From assembly GCA_914767885.1 (NCBI GenBank), contig CAJZBQ010000046.1, positions 186,001 to 250,000 on the forward strand: 64,000 bases of DNA. The letters are read 5' to 3'. This DNA is from Blepharisma stoltei. Its lineage: Eukaryota; Ciliophora; Heterotrichea; Heterotrichida; Blepharismidae. Positions 34,485 through 44,684 of this stretch are shown here, piece after piece. The position numbers were made by a program, and so were the translations under genes. Within the stretch, counting starts at the first letter, position 1. Every line of letters starts with the position of its first letter. The notes under the pieces were generated by a model. The model worked only from the letters and a program-made list of their open reading frames with translations. It did not search any database and was not told where the DNA came from.

Positions 34485-35034
34485 GAGGAGCAGGAGAGGT
34501 TTGAATGAGCAGGGGGAGGAAGGGAAGGTAGGGTTTAGCTTGAAAATGTGGGTGGAAATGAGAGGATTGGAAAAATGAGGGAATTTGTGAGGAAATGGGA
34601 GATTTTTCGAGGTTGAGTTTTAAGGTTTTTGAGTTTGTATTTTTGATAAATTGCTATCAAATTTATTGAGATTTTTATAGAGTGATTTATTAAAGAAAAA
34701 GAAAAGAGTTTTTGATATATAAAGAAATTCGAAAAAAGTAAATTTCATTTTGCTATTTGTTTAATTCAAGGCAAACTGATCGATTCAGTAGTAGCTCAGC
34801 GTGCCAATCTAAAGAAGCCTTATAGTGAGGTATAAATCAATGAGATTTATAGTTTCATAATTATGAAAATTTGAAGAGAGTAAGTTTCGATTAATTATAA
34901 GTCGTTTCAGTTATAAGTATGAATGTTGAAGAGTTATATCAGCTTATTAAAAATGGAAAAAATTAAAAGTATTTTATATTTTATGAAAAACATTGATGCT
35001 ATGATTTGATAAATTATCATAAGCCTTTAAGTTT
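34485..35034. other. Intergenic, first part purine-rich
   Basis: 34485-34600 is G-rich on the plus strand (GGGAGGAGCAGGAGAGG); the rest is AT-rich. No gene seen. Confidence 0.45.
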
Positions 35035-36800
35035 CTAAAATTCAGAGTGCTGATTTATTAATGGCTTAATTTCTTTTAAGCCTCCTTCTTTATTTCTAAT
35101 ATACTTAACGATCTTATCAAAGCAACAATAAAAAGGATTTTCTATAAACTCCACACTTGATGAAGGATTCACATCTATTGTATCAACGTCAATAGCATCA
35201 CAATTTTTTTTTAATTCATTATACTCTGACTTATTTTCGAATTTTTTTAATATTCTCTTTTTATTATCATTTCTATACTCAGCTACAGCCTTGGTAATCA
35301 TAAAATGATAGGTTTGTTTTTTCTCCACTTAATAATCATAAAATGGTGACATTCTTAATTTACTGATCAGCACCACTCACTTTTCATTAAGATTGTTTTA
35401 AATTGAAACCCTATCCTGGCTAAGATATATAACAATTTGAAGTGGAGGACATGCCCTTTGGCCTGTCCCTCTAGGAAGTTCTGTGGGTTTTCCACCTCTA
35501 TCCTGCAGCAGTAAAGGAGCTTTTAGCCGCTACGCAGCGTCAAAGAAGAGAGATTTCGCTCACTTTTGAGCTATCAAAGTCGGCAACATCATTTGCAAGC
35601 GTGCCCTGACGGATCAAAGCAATCGGCCCAGCTGCCGAGTAAAAATTGCGGGAAGCTCTGGTGCGGACACACCATAGTAAGTTTTTTTCTCCATTTCATA
35701 ATCCATCACAAAATTTCAGATCTAGGACATTTGGATTTATTCCATATCTTCTTCTGATTATTCCTTTATTTGATAATCTGTACTTTGGAGTTCTCAAACA
35801 ACAATTGCAAATAGGTTTTTTCAGTAATAGGCATTTTCAAAAATTTTGATTATCTAAGAATTTGTGGCATTCCGTGCATGAATTAAGAACTGCTAACTCC
35901 CCCCCATCCTTGATCGAACGATTGACTGTAAAAATTCCTAAAAATTGGGAAAATTAACCCCCATCCTTGATCGAACGATTTTCATATCATGCAAAATTTT
36001 ATATATATAAAAATATCTTTAAAATTTTAAATTCAATAAGGAACAAATTAAAAATTTATACAGTTTAAGGGGTAACCAATAAATCAAAATATTAAAAATT
36101 GGTATTCTTACGAAATTAATTCAATTTTTTGCTGTAAAATAATTATTAAATACTCTTAACCCTCTTATTTAAAAGTATATAAAAAAAACAAAAAAAATAA
36201 ATTTTTATTTTATATATAAAATTTTTTTCCCAAAAATTTTTTTTAACCCCCATCCTGGATTGAGCCGTTCAATCAAGGATGGGGGGAGTAAGATATATTG
36301 GTCCTTTCAGCTAGCAGGTTTCTCGATATGTTTATTATATTGCTTTGAATAATAAAAATGCCAAAGCTCTTCATCTCAAGTAATATGATAAAACTCTTTA
36401 GAGACCAAAGAGAGTGTATTAGAGGTTTCTAGAGGTGAGATAAATCTGAATACTTCTATTCATACCCTTTTATATGTTGAAGACTTTGACTCTACTTTTG
36501 TATCTAGCTTTGGAGGGGTGTGGTAAGGCTTATCAAGTGGCTCGTAATCTAAATTCCATTTATAAAGCTACTTATCAAGTATTTCAACATCTTTGTCTGT
36601 TAAATTATGTTTATAAGGCTTTTACAAATATATTGTTTGACTTTTGGGGTATAGCAGTTCAAATGGTAATATTCAGGACCATCATAATGATAAATGTAAA
36701 TTCTAATATCATCTTTAGAAATATAGCATCTGCATGTTCTACAGTAGGATCGATTTGTCTTCGAGTATTCTACATTAAAAGGGACGCCTTGCATTAACAT
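35035..36800 (-). CDS. PARP-type zinc finger plus F-box-like gene in pieces
   Basis: 36800-36605 encodes a PARP-type zinc finger (SYCRTCRCYISKDDIRI ... YYHLNCYTPK). From ~36590 to 36292 another frame, with UGA-Trp, reads through an F-box-like helix set (FRFISPLETSNTLSLVSKEF, YHITWDEELW). After a MITE (35897-36291) the same frame continues with Cys-rich NSCTECHKF, CNCCLRTPKYRLSNKG and RRYGINPNVLDL to ~35690. A SINE-like insertion follows, then a 97-codon ORF (35328-35035). Two joints are not resolved: a shift near 36600 and an in-frame UAG near 36555. It may be a pseudogene or carry more undetected insertions. F-box proteins recruit substrates to SCF ubiquitin ligases. Confidence 0.55.
35330..35690. 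mobile_element. SINE-like insertion with GGAGAAAAAA duplication
   Basis: GC-rich body (CTGTGGGTTTTCCACCTC, CCCAGCTGCCGAGT, GGTGCGGACACACC) between TTTTTTCTCCA copies at ~35318-35329 and ~35682-35693. Separates two coding-like parts of the same gene. Confidence 0.65.
35897..36291. mobile_element. Family-2 MITE, 395 bp, TAA duplication
   Basis: TAA-CTCCCCCCCATCCTTGATCG at left and CAATCAAGGATGGGGGGAG-TAA at right, with an inner inverted pair CCCCATCCTTGATCGAACGA / CCCCCATCCTGGATTGAGCC. Same architecture, length and target as family 1 but a different inner word. Removal keeps the host frame (YILAVLNSCTEC). Confidence 0.88.
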
Positions 36801-36892
36801 AATTTTATTAGAATAAATTTTTATAAAAATATTTAAAAATCATTATTTTTGGAGATCATAATTTTGTAGAGCCAAATAGCCAAGCCCTTATA

Positions 36893-37612
36893 AGGACCCC
36901 CCCCCCTCATTTGTCCAATTTTCTAGTCTTTTATCATTTGTCCATTTTTATAGGAAAAAAAAATTTTTTTAGGACCTCATTTGTCCAATTTTCTAGTCAA
37001 AATTTTTGATAGAGAAAAAAAATTTTCAGGACCTCAATTGTCTCATTTTCTAGTTTTTTTAAAGTAAAAAACTAGAATTTAGGGCATTCGAAAAAATGCA
37101 AAAAAGACTAGAAAATTGGACAAATCGTTTTTGACTAGATTTTGGGACAAATGAGGTCCTGAAAAAAAAAATTCTTACTCCCCCCCCCCCCTCCGTGAGC
37201 GAACAAAAAAATTTTGTTCGCTCACGGAGGGGGGTTAATTTTTTTTTTTAAAAAAAAATTTATATATAAATTTTATAAAAAATATTTTTTTTCGAAATTT
37301 AAAAAAATCCTAATTTGCAAAAATTGGGAAGCAAATATTAATTTAATTTGCAAAATTTATGTTTTAAAACGCAATTTGTTTAAAAATAAACAGAATTAGT
37401 TCTAGATTTCATTATACTAATTATCACTTATATATCAAAATTTTTTTCCATTAAAATTTTTTCTATTAAAAAAATTTTTGTTCACTCACGGAGGGTGGGT
37501 TTTTGGTCAAAAAATGGCGATTTTTCTAATGGTTTTGTTCGCTCACGGAGGGGGGGGGGGAGTTATAAAAAAAAGACTAGAAAATTCGACAAATGAGGGG
37601 GGGGGTCCTTAG
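36893..37612. mobile_element. Family-3 MITE (CTCATTTGTCC ends) hosting a nested family-1 MITE
   Basis: Ends AAGGACCCCCCCCCC-TCATTTGTCCAATTTTC and the mirrored AAATGAGGGGGGGGGTCCTT, with several inner copies of ACTAGAAAATTGGACAAAT in both orientations. A complete family-1 MITE occupies 37178-37565, so the outer element was ~332 bp before that insertion. Confidence 0.88.
37178..37565. mobile_element. Family-1 MITE, 388 bp, nested
   Basis: TTA duplications at 37175-37177 and 37563-37565. One end carries a near-perfect hairpin (CTCCGTGAGCGAAC-aaaaaaattttGTTCGCTCACGGAG). Nearly identical to 39460-39855, so a young copy. Confidence 0.93.
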
Positions 37613-38097
37613 ATAAGAAGTTCTTCCTTGGTCAAAGCAATTCTTTTCAGAGATTTTAAGATGCAATATTTAGAAGACTTACGATAGAGCATTATTTTGG
37701 GCCCTTGTGCTAGTTAAAAGTTTCTTAATTCTAACAGCGAAAATTATCGCTTTGTATTGCTAAACTGAACTGAATCATCTTAAAGAAAGCAGAATTAATT
37801 AGAGTATGCCCCTGAAAAAATGAGCTAGATATAAGTGCGACATCAAGACTAAGGAATTGAATTTCTAAAATCTACCACTAGCCGAAACAGTGGACACTAG
37901 ATCTTTATAGCGTAGCGCTGGATGAGCTCAAATTGCATGACTGAGCTTGAAGGAAAGCTGTTTGTAGACCCAAAATCGGTAAAAAGCGCACATAGATCAA
38001 GATCAAATAGGTTCAGAGACCTTATAGCCCTGCAAAAAAATCGAAGACTGAGTTGATAAAGACAGAGACAAACTTTTAAATTATCGAAAATAATGAT
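37613..38097. other. Intergenic, no gene recognised
   Basis: Mixed composition. 37860-37990 is somewhat GC-richer and may be part of a repeat. Small open frames here are not protein-like. Confidence 0.4.
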
Positions 38098-38856
38098 TAA
38101 CATTAACATTAACCTAAATATAGAAAAGTTCGTTGTAATTCCTGAAGGACTACCTCCACCTGTAATCCTTCACTCAGCTGCTCACCACCAATCGTATCAC
38201 GACCTTCAAAGTGTTGCTCCTACCGGATGAGGATGTGCACTCGCTACCCGTAGTTTGGATGAGTTGCGCCACCATGCCGTACGTCAACAGAGTTACCCAT
38301 TCCGAAAATTTTAAAAACAAATTTTCTGGCAAGACTGCCGGCAAAAATGGAAATTCAAAACCTGGGACGTAACACCCAGCTTCACGCTAGAGAGTTGCCC
38401 GATGGACAAGGTGGTATGCTTGGCACTGCTGAACTTCCCCTTTCCAACCTTGAAAACCATTTCCCTTGAGGTAAACAACCCTGACTCCAGAATGAACTGC
38501 GGTCGACCAAATTCGACGCTGCGGTCCACTGCACCAAGGTAAAACCTAGCCGGATATATAGAAATTGCCCGAGGATGGCGCTATTTTGCGCCATCCTCGG
38601 GCAATTCAAAAAACCGGCCCCACACGGGAATTGAACCCACGTGTGGGGCCATTTTTGGTATGTGCAAAACATCGACTTACACGTATCAAAAATGGCCCCA
38701 CACGTGGGTTCGATTCCCGTGTGGGGCCATTTTTTGAATTGCCCGAGTGCCAAAATCCCTTCCACGAGGTCCTCGCCGCCCTTTTCATCGGCTACAGGTC
38801 TTGAGAAAAAGGGCTGGTTCGTCATCGCCATTTTAATATATATCGAAAATAATGAT
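38098..38856. mobile_element. SINE-like copy with 15-bp duplication and nested hairpin cassette
   Basis: ATCGAAAATAATGAT at 38083-38097 and 38842-38856. Without the nested 176-bp cassette (38574-38749) the element is ~583 bp, close to the 579-bp copy in AP-2 mu. 38355-38490 is homologous to 7110-7230 and, reversed, to 50060-50200. Confidence 0.85.
38574..38749. repeat. Hairpin cassette with tRNA T-arm-like sequence
   Basis: Flanked by AATTGCCCGAG at 38563-38573 and 38739-38749. Contains the hairpin shared with 20167-20214, then an inverted pair whose arms each fold as TGGCCCCACACG..CGTGTGGGGCCA. The loop TGGGTTCGATTCC matches the tRNA T-arm/B-box consensus GGTTCGANNCC, but no complete cloverleaf can be drawn. 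Confidence 0.8.
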
Positions 38857-39163
38857 AAATTCATCAAAGCAGTAATTCTAAATTATATAATTTAAAGTAT
38901 AAAATTAAATAGCCTATTCACCTATTTTGCAAGTATCTCCTAATAGCCATTAGAGTTTGCATCAGAATTTTCTTAATCAAATCAGACTTTCCTATGAGAA
39001 TTTTTATAATTTTTAGGATTTTTATCATCCAATCAATATCATTAATTTACTTTTAAAACTAAATAAACTCAGCTCTATTCATTTATCCTTATTTATGAGC
39101 TTGCCACTTTTCTGCTATTTTTCATTACCCTTCATCTTAATTACTTAATCATAGCCATAAAAA
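38857..39163. other. AT-rich intergenic DNA
   Basis: No gene seen. Confidence 0.5.
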
Positions 39164-40057
39164 ATGTTTAGATTATTCAAAGGCTCAGCCTCATGGCACA
39201 GGAGATCTCATCTCAACCCATCAGAATTGACTAACTTCGAATTTGCCAAAAATTGGAAAAATTTAAATAAAATGTTCAATCTTCGTCAATATTATTTATT
39301 TTATTCCCAATAAATTACCAGTTTTATTTTTTTAAAAAATAAAAAAATACAAATCATCCCAAAATGCACAGAAATTGCTCCTCCATTCTCAAAGTCTGCT
39401 TATCCAAGAGTCGCAGAGATGGAAAGACTTGATGATGAATTAGGGTATTACCACGCTAACTCCCCCCCCCCCCTCCGTGAGCGAACAAAAAAAATTTTGT
39501 TCGCTCACGGAGGGGGGTTAATTTTTTTTTTTTTAAAAAAAAATTTATATATAAATTTTATAAAAAATATATTTTTTTCGAAATTTAAAACAATCCTAAT
39601 TTGCAAAAATTGGGAAGCAAATATTAATTTAATTTGCAAAATTTATGTTTTAAAACGCAATTTGTTTAAAATTAAACAGAATTAGCTCTAGATTTCATTA
39701 TACTAATTATCACTTATATATCAAAAATTTTTTTCCATTAAAATTTTTTCTATTAAAAAAATTTTTGTTCACTCACGGAGGGTGGGGTTTTTGGTCAAAA
39801 AATGGCGATTTTTCTAATGGTTTTGTTCGCTCACGAGGGGGGGGGGGGGGAGTAAGCGCTCTATATACAGATTTATTGCATGGATAATTTTTTGCATATT
39901 TATCTTAGATACCGATATATTCGATTCTCCATTAAGATCCTGGAGACAAGATGCTCAAAATATGCACGACGTCATCAAGATACGGCAAACTCATGTGCTA
40001 GATTTTATGCTTTATTATCTTAAATTCTGTGTGCAATCTAAAATGTATTTTTATTAA
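39164..40057 (+). CDS. Small single-span membrane protein, two insertions
   Basis: Segments 39164-39298, 39350-39459 and 39856-40057 give 148 residues plus UAA. Starts MFRLFKGSASWHRRSHLNPS, a basic Ser/Arg-rich N-terminus that could be a mitochondrial targeting signal, then a charged middle (YPRVAEMERLDDELGYYHAK) and one hydrophobic span (IYRFIAWIIFCIFIL). Size and layout suggest a mitochondrial inner-membrane subunit, but no family was recognised. The MITE at 39460-39855 would truncate it; removal at TAA restores AKRSIYRF. Confidence 0.72.
39299..39349. mobile_element. 51-bp TA-bounded IES-like insertion
   Basis: TA at 39297-39298 and 39348-39349; length is a multiple of three but it carries UAA in the host frame. 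Removal gives RQYYLQIIPKC. Confidence 0.65.
39460..39855. mobile_element. Family-1 MITE, 396 bp, TAA duplication, inside a gene
   Basis: Near-identical to 37178-37565. TAA at 39457-39459 and 39853-39855; both ends with C9-12/G tracts. Removal joins CAC GCT to AAG CGC in frame. Confidence 0.93.
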
Positions 40058-40136
40058 AAAAATAATATCGCAATTAATTTAATTATTATTAAATAATAAA
40101 ATTCTCATTGAAATTATCTATAAGAAAATGATTATT

Positions 40137-40614
40137 TTATCGCGATTTTATATGAGCTTCTAAGAAAAGGGTTGGAAATGCCAATGCTAAAATAATAACA
40201 GTAGTTTTCACAAGCACCATCCATATAAGTGCAACTAAAACAGGCAAAATTGATAAAAAATACAGCAAGGCTTCTACGCCAATAAAATACTTGAACTCTT
40301 CATTACAGTTGGCAGGAAAATTCAAATAAATATAACCTGCCCATCCTAGACTTAAAATTCCAAATAAAAGTGTTGAAATGCCTGGGAAGGATAAAGAAAG
40401 GCTGCTTTCTTGGGTGATTTTATCTACTTTTACAATAGTTGCGGTTAAAGTAGCTGAGATTATTAATGCGATTGATATAAGGTACCTTCCTCTCATTCAA
40501 ATAGTAGCCTCACAGCCTGTTGAGCTTATATCAAAACTAAGAGCGAGGAAACAAAGCTGAAAAAGAACTATAAGTCACCAATAAATTTTTGTGCAGCGGA
40601 TTCCAAACATTCAT
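40137..40614 (-). CDS. Four-helix membrane protein, unknown
   Basis: ATG 40614 to UAG/UAA region at 40137; a 22-nt GT...CAG segment (40557-40578) is needed as an intron, giving 151 residues with one UGA-Trp. If that intron is wrong, the downstream Met (40496) gives 119 residues. Four hydrophobic spans (LISIALIISATLTATIV, ISTLLFGILSLGWAGYIYL, FIGVEALLYFLSILPVLVAL, TTVIILALAFPTLFL) with short loops suggest a tetraspan protein of endomembranes. No family assigned. Confidence 0.6.
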
Positions 40615-40918
40615 CTTTTATCGAAGCTTCATAACCAAATCAGTGTTTCCATTTCTTTTTAATTGTCAATTATTAAATATATATCAATTTTTAAATTTAA
40701 TTGTTAGTACAAATAAGGCTAATTGTACAATTACTGTATATAATTAATATTGACCATCCTAAGAAATCTTATTTACTTATTCCCATAATATATTAATTAA
40801 TATAAATAGGCATTTGCCTAAATTTAAAAATTCATTCCAAGGTGCAAATTCAACAATAAATTAAAATTGCTTTGAAATATTTATTAAGAATAAACAAAAT
40901 TTTGAATAAATGGATTAA
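40615..40918. other. AT-rich intergenic DNA
   Basis: Nothing recognised. Confidence 0.5.
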
Positions 40919-43417
40919 TTATAGTCGATCCAAGAAGTTCTCCAGAGGAGGTATTCCTTCATTTAGTCCTTTCCTTTGCCTTACGTTCCTTATCAGTCCT
41001 CCCAACGTTGAATTTACATCATATGGATCTCCACTAACTACATCCCAATGGTCAAACACACACTGTGGAAAAGCTTGTCCTGACGTCATCGATCTCAAAT
41101 GTCCTGAAAACCCAAAGCTTTCTGCCACTGGCAAATAAGCTTTCACCACAGTCATGCTTGTCCCAGAAACTGGCTCTTCTGCCTGCACAATGCCTCTCCT
41201 TGCTGTCAAACACTGATAAACGTTTCCTATCACTTCATAAGGGCACTGTATTTCTACCATATAAATAGGTTCTTGTAATGTAGGAGATGCTGTCAGTATA
41301 GACGCAATACATACATTTCTGGCAGTCGGCATGATTTGTCTAGATCCTCTATGTACAGGGTCGCTATGCAGCATGGCGTCTACAATATTGACTCTGATCC
41401 CTCTCATCTGCTCGCCACATAAGACTCCTTCTTTAGTTGCCCATTGGAAGCCAGATTCTATATGGTCTCTGACTTCCATCAAATACTGTAAGCCTTTGGT
41501 TTGGTCTACAAGGATGTTGGGACCTGTGGTCTCAGGTCCGAAGCATCATATACGCTTAGAGTCGTTTAAGTCCCAGGCATATTGGTTAAATAAAGCTTGT
41601 GAGCGCTGCTTAGGGTCTTGTAGAGAAGAAACTTTGCCAAGTTCTATAGCTTCAGACAGTCCTTGTGCTAATGGTTCAGCAGTAGCCCAAAGTCGATTGA
41701 GCTTATTTGGAGCTTTTGATAGACAAACTTGGCTTGAGTTGTTCAAAATAGTTTCTTTATAAGTCACAATAGGGTCTGAAGCCACAATTTCGATCCCTGA
41801 AAGCTCTTGCAGATCCCTTAAGCAGATTTCTACATGTAGCTCTCCACATCCTACTATTACATGCTCCCCTGTTTCTTCCGTTATGCATTGTACAAGTGAG
41901 TCTTGCTTACTAAGTCTTACAAGTCCTTCTACCAATTTAGCGATTTCTGCAGTATTTTTAGGTTTCACAGCGACTCTTACAATAGGGCTTACTGAGTATT
42001 TCATTGATTTAAATAAGTGTGCTTCTTCATGGTCTGTAATGGTCCCTGTTTTTACGAGGAATTGGTCTACACCAATAAGCCCTGCAAGATTGCCACAAGG
42101 GATATCGCCGATTGGCTCCACAATTTTTCCCATCATGATTACTGTTCTTTGGATATTCTTTATATATAAGTCTTCTTTTTCTCCATAAACATATTTAGGA
42201 CCCATAATTCTGACTTTTTGTCCTGACGCAATTTTCCCTGAAAAAACTCTTCCAAAAGCAATAAATCGGCTTTTGTCTGAGGATGGGACTAGTTTTGATA
42301 CATAAAACATCAGGGGGCCATTAGGGTCGCAGTTTCTTATAGCTTGAGCACAGTCATCATCAAGAGGGCCTTCATAGAGACAGCTGACTCTATATTGTTG
42401 AGCAAATTTAGGAGATGGCAAGTGGAAAATAACCATTTCCAATAAGCAGTCAGCAGCGTTGATCCATTTTTGCATGATTTTCTTTAAAAGTTTTTTTTCT
42501 CTGAGTTCTCTGTCTTCTTGTTTGATTTCTATATTGAGATGTCTGAGGATCTTATTGATCCCTTCTTCATTGTTAGTCATAGCATTTTTTGCAAGTCGCT
42601 GTATAGGCTTTAATATTAACTCATTGAAGGCTCTTTCTAGCTTTTTTCCTGAGTCTGATATTGGGCTCTTTTTCCATTTTTTCCCTTCAGCGTCAAAGTA
42701 CCAGTCTCCCCATAGTTTTTTCATCATTTTTGAAGGGTCTGCATTCAGCTTATTTGCATATATTTTTGCAAAAGTCCTCAAAGTAAAGGCCCAGCCCATA
42801 AGTCCAGACCCAAAGGCACAATTTCCTTTGGCTGGGTCAATCATGATGTCTCCCATAGTCCCATCGTCATATACAGCAATAATAGAATTTACCTTCTCAA
42901 TAGTCCTCAAGAAATTCTGGTACATTTCTTCAGGGTCCAGCTGTAATTCTAATAATTGTCTGTCAACTTTATTGATCATAAGAACCGGCTTGATTTTTTC
43001 TTGTAAAGCTTGTCTTAATACAGTCTCAGTTTGTACACAGACTCCTTCAACACAGTCAACCACCACAAGTGCCCCATCTGTAACTCTGAGAGCTGCAGTG
43101 ACTTCTGAGGAGAAATCAACATGCCCAGGAGAGTCGATTAAATTAATTAGAAAAGGGTCAGGGCTGAGCTCTTCTACGTTGTAGCATAAGGAGACACTGG
43201 TGGATTTTATAGTGATGCCTCGTTCAACTTCGTCTTTACGAGTGTCACAAAATCTGACATCTCCAGCATTGTCTTCATCTATAAGTCCTGCTTTGGCTAT
43301 TAAGGAGTCAGTTAAAGTAGTCTTGCCATGGTCGACGTGTGCGATTACAGACATGTTTCGAATGTTCTCTTGATTGTCCATGATCTCACGAACTTGATCA
43401 CCAGAGTACTTTACCAT
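40919..43417 (-). CDS. Translation elongation factor 2
   Basis: 833 codons including stop, the normal length of eukaryotic EF-2, with one UGA-Trp near 41550 ([13 protein letters not shown]). GTPase motifs [10 protein letters not shown] (G1), [10 protein letters not shown] (G2), DSPGHVDF (G3) and NKVDR (G4) are all present; [13 protein letters not shown] near the C-terminus contains the diphthamide-modified His. Catalyses GTP-dependent ribosome translocation in the cytosol. No insertion in this gene, in contrast to its neighbours. Start [14 protein letters not shown] is the canonical EF-2 N-terminus. Confidence 0.97.
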
Positions 43418-43999
43418 ATTTAAATATACAGATTAGATCAGGTAAAATGGAAGAAATCGAAAAATCAGCCAATAGGAATTCAGGGGGATATTGGAATTCT
43501 GAAAGCAATTTCTGGTGATTAAAAATGGGTCAGTGGGTGATGAGAATTAGGTTGGGAAGGGTTTGAGAATCTAGACTACTGAGATAAAGATTTAATTTTT
43601 TTTTAAGGAAATTTTAGTAGATGGGGGGGTTGATAATTAAATTTGTGGGGGAGTAAGTAAGGGTGAGAGGTGACAAGGGTTTTATTGGCAAAATAAATTG
43701 AGCTATTTATTTTATTGTTTTTGCAGTGAAAATTGTATTTAATAAAAAAATTTAGAAATTGTGAAATTGAGATTGTAAAAGTATTTTATGCTGAATTGTT
43801 TGAAGATTTGATTTAAAACTGAATTTTCAAGCTTAAATTGGGGGTCTTAATAAATTTTTAAAATAAAAGGAAAAATAGGGTGAAATCAAAAGGTTCTGCT
43901 AATTATGCCTTAAAAACAAAAATAAGCAGCTTTCACAACTAAAAAGTAGCTAAAATATACTGTTCCTACAATAATACTGCATTAAATTTATTTTTAAAT
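43418..43999. other. EF-2 upstream region, no gene
   Basis: 43480-43700 is G-rich on the plus strand (GGGTCAGTGGGTGATGAG, GATGGGGGGGTTG), otherwise AT-rich. It may hold the promoter between EF-2 and sequence to the right; no motif is assigned. Confidence 0.4.
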
Positions 44000-44647
44000 T
44001 TAGTTATTTATCTGTTTATAAATATTTTCAAATTCTTGACAACAAGTTTTGATACTCGGCCTTTCATTTGGATCTTCACTCAGCATCATTTCAATTACCA
44101 TTCTTATATTTTCCGGCAAATTTTCCAAATTATGAGTTTCCATATAATTCTGCTTTGTCAGAATAAAAAAACTCACAAGCCCATAAGAATAAACATCGCA
44201 TTTATAATCTATTATCCCTTCTAGTGCTTCAGGCGCAGCATAATCTTCTTCTTTATAGCATAAAACCTGATTAGGCATTAAGTCTAAGCAAACTGCATTT
44301 TCTAAATCTGCAATAATCGGCTTATAGTTTGAATTTATAAAAATGCTTCACGGGGAAATATTCATAGCTGCTACATGTTTTATATGCATAAAAAAAAGTC
44401 CTTGACCAATTTCAATGATAAGACTAAGGCATTTTTGGATACTCAAATTATTATTTCTTATATAAGAGTCTAGAACTGTAGAAATATGCTGAAAGACCAA
44501 ACATTTGTGGCTTTTATACTTAGTATACCCATAGCATTTTATAATATGTGGATGCTGTAGGTGGCAGAAAATAAAGCATTCATAAGGAAGCCCATCTACC
44601 TTATATGATTTATTATCAAAATTAATAGTCAAATAGTCGATAAGCAA
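44000..44647 (-). CDS. Protein-kinase-fold pseudokinase
   Basis: About 215 codons, one UGA-Trp. Recognisable kinase landmarks from the alpha-C helix on: CHLQHPHIIKCYGY, then HVAAMNISPWSIFIN in place of HRDLKPEN (catalytic Asp absent), ADLEN in place of DFG, AAPEALEG in place of APE, CDVYSYGLVSFFILT, and ERPSIKTCC. The glycine loop and the VAIK lysine are missing, and there is no ATG at the frame start, so the N-lobe is truncated or encoded upstream beyond an unseen insertion. Catalysis is unlikely. Confidence 0.72.
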
Positions 44648-44684
44648 GAAAGATTTTTATGAAAATTAGGGATTGGTTTTAAAT

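Noticed and set aside
37214-37399. 61-codon ORF (MFAHGGGLIFFF...) also seen at 39461-39685 and 58012-58197
   Set aside because: It is conserved only because the MITE copies are near-identical; it runs through hairpin and low-complexity AT sequence, with no protein-like constraint.
38640-38730. Possible tRNA gene
   Set aside because: Only the T-arm-like loop is present; acceptor, D and anticodon arms cannot be drawn because the stem is a simple perfect hairpin.
38382-38895. Several overlapping ORFs of 60-160 codons on both strands
   Set aside because: They arise from the GC-rich inverted repeat and SINE-like body; the mirrored sequence produces similar peptides on both strands.
42459-43184. 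241-codon plus-strand ORF
   Set aside because: Antisense shadow of EF-2.
44648-44684. Joining the 188-residue protein to the pseudokinase through a small IES
   Set aside because: Every TA-to-TA join I tried gave UAA or the wrong frame.
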